Shown in pieces: positions 62,671 through 64,000 of a stretch of 64,000 nucleotides of DNA. Origin of the DNA: Nissolia schottii (lineage: Eukaryota > Streptophyta > Magnoliopsida > Fabales > Fabaceae). Location of the stretch: contig QANU01101148.1 in the NCBI GenBank assembly GCA_003254905.1, positions 62,001-126,000 on the forward strand. The letters run 5' to 3'. Positions within the stretch are counted from its first letter, which is position 1; each line of letters begins with the position of its first letter. The position numbers were made by a program, and so were the translations under genes. A model generated the notes under the pieces. The model was not told the origin of the DNA. It saw only the letters and a program-made list of their open reading frames with translations, and made no database searches.

Positions 62671-62858
62671 TGAAAGTAGGAATGAATACTCTCAATTTGA
62701 TTTGTTCTCAATTGTTGTCATATGTGATCTCTCACTATCAATTGAGGTAGTGAGATCCATGCATGACATAAGCAACAAATAAATTAAAAGTGAGATATCA
62801 CACTTGACAACAATTGACAACAAATTACATTGAGAGGATTCATTCCCATTTGAAGGCT
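62671..62858. mobile_element. Foldback MITE with long inverted arms
   Basis: Left arm about 62676-62741 (ggaatgaatactctcaattt ... gtgatctctcact). Right arm about 62790-62851 is its inverted copy (agtgagatatcacac ... gagaggattcattcc). A roughly 48-bp loop separates them. No coding capacity. Confidence 0.8.
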
Positions 62859-63595
62859 AATCTATTGGTAAAGGTTAAAGAGTTCAATTAATATGTAAAG
62901 TCCTTTTCCTTTCTTTGTAAACAACCAAACAAGAAAATGGCATGCATCTTATTTAGGTTGAGTTTGTTTGCTGATATAGAGCACGATTACAGGGATATAG
63001 GGACACAATTTTGTTTGGTTACGAAGACAATGACAAAAACTTGTGTCTTAAGATAGAAAATTAGTGTATTTTCTGTAACTTGGTTTTGCCGGGAGTTGGG
63101 GATAGGGACAAAATAAGAGTTTTAATGAAATTATGAATGAGTGAGAAAAAGACCCAGAGGATTAAGCCATTTGCCATAATTTTATGTCTTGTCATCACAA
63201 AATCAAACATGATATAGATACAATACATTGTGTCTTGTATATCATCAACAAACAGAATACAAGATTGACTTTTAATCTTGTATTTTATGCCTCTGTCCTC
63301 ATATCTCTACATTTTAGTCATGTCTCAGCAACTAAACGCAACTAGTCATTTTCTTCCATTATCTTTAAATCTCCCAACCATACCCTAAGTTCAGACTAGG
63401 AACTCACACCAACTAAATTCAAGATTGAATAAAGAGCATGTTTGGTGACAGATTAACAGGGAAATAGTCACTTCTTTTTCGTTATTTTTTTTCCCTCCTT
63501 TTTTCTCAAAAGCTATTCCACGAAAGTTTTGATTATGAGTTGTTTTGAACCTAAAATAAACTAATCCGAATCCACACTAAAACAAATTATAAAAC
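62859..63595. other. AT-rich DNA with no gene
   Basis: Contains only short, unsupported frames. The phrase 'gagtttgtttgctgatatag' and similar motifs suggest old MITE DNA, but no terminal repeats could be paired. Confidence 0.35.
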
Positions 63596-64000
63596 TGTTA
63601 AGGACTAAAGACCGGGGTCTGAGGAGCTCTAACTCTCTAAGGAATGAGAGAAACTCACATTTCCTAAAAGGCCTAAAGGGCCCCAGCCAACTAAGGGGTA
63701 GAAGAAACTCTCCTCACTTGGTCACGCCGGCCCAAAGGTAGAAAGCTTTACAACGCTTAGAGGAGGAGAACGTCTAAGCCCAAGACTCCGGACCTGTCCA
63801 GCCTAACAAAGCTAAAAGGAGGTAGCGGCGACTTCTCCTCCCCAATCCACAACTAACTCCTAGATAAGCGGGAAAAGATAAGCCAGCGAGTGATTAGGCA
63901 AACTCCCCTCACTTTATCTCTATCTTAGCATTTTATGTTCATCTATAAAAGCACACTACCTCCTCAGGTCACCAGGTATCACTCATTCTCTTCTTAGAGA
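63596..64000 (+). mobile_element. Start of an LTR running off the window
   Basis: A sharp switch from AT-rich to GC-richer DNA occurs at TGTTAAGGACTAAAGACCG. A TATA box TATAAAA at 63944-63950 is followed by 'gcacactacctcctcaggtc', consistent with U3 promoter and R start. Likely a gypsy LTR; the rest lies outside the window. Confidence 0.55.

Overview
Plant nuclear DNA. Reasons: intron-rich genes with GT-AG (and a few GC-AG) introns, AT-rich intergenic DNA, and typical plant transposons (Mutator-like element, Ty1/copia, Ty3/gypsy LTRs, Stowaway, other MITEs). Protein matches point to a eudicot. The repeat types (plant-mobile-domain ORFs, a MULE with a long CCCTAAA-like tract) suggest a legume, but that is inference.

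Eight real genes can be modelled. Splice phases close exactly in every one. They are: a meiotic HORMA-domain ASY1 (3792-9486, +, 22 exons, 616 aa); an SSP4-like CTD phosphatase of the HAD superfamily (14950-12087, -, 6 exons, 458 aa); the mitochondrial import receptor TOM20 (28197-24339, -, 6 exons, 201 aa); an NF-YC13/DPB3-type histone-fold protein (28622-29152, +, 1 exon); a MAP65/ASE1/PRC1 microtubule bundler (35091-30257, -, 11 exons, 606 aa); cytosolic ribosomal protein RPL17/uL22 (38694-40510, +, 7 exons, 182 aa); signal peptidase complex subunit 1 (48098-48379, +); and an RsgA-type organellar ribosome-assembly GTPase (61031-50344, -, last four exons; its 5' part lies beyond the window). 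The genes are unrelated housekeeping and cell-division functions, not an operon-like system. Possible coordination is limited to the TOM20/NF-YC13 divergent promoter, which carries site II (TGGGCC) and telo-box elements.

The DNA between genes is mostly transposon debris. Kb 0-3 holds a plant-mobile-domain (PMD) pseudogene and an ACACA-rich tract. Kb 16.9-20.4 is a defective MULE with recognisable terminal inverted repeats, about 1 kb of degenerate telomere-like repeats and a deleted transposase core. Kb 20.4-24.3 is TE debris with an RNase H fragment. Kb 36.4-38.3 has LTR-like remnants. Kb 41.9-46.6 is a gypsy remnant whose 3' LTR is on + and whose PMD ORF is antisense. Kb 50.8-59.8 is a copia element nested in a 9.7-kb intron of the RsgA gene, and that copia is itself split by a 3.95-kb LTR-like insertion with a near-perfect 5-bp target duplication. 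A new LTR begins near 63596 and runs off the right edge.

No clear new biological system was found. The most unusual items are the nested TE stack inside the GTPase intron, non-TG/CA ends on the copia LTRs, the telomere-like tract in the MULE, three GC-AG introns in two genes, and introns placed exactly at start codons.
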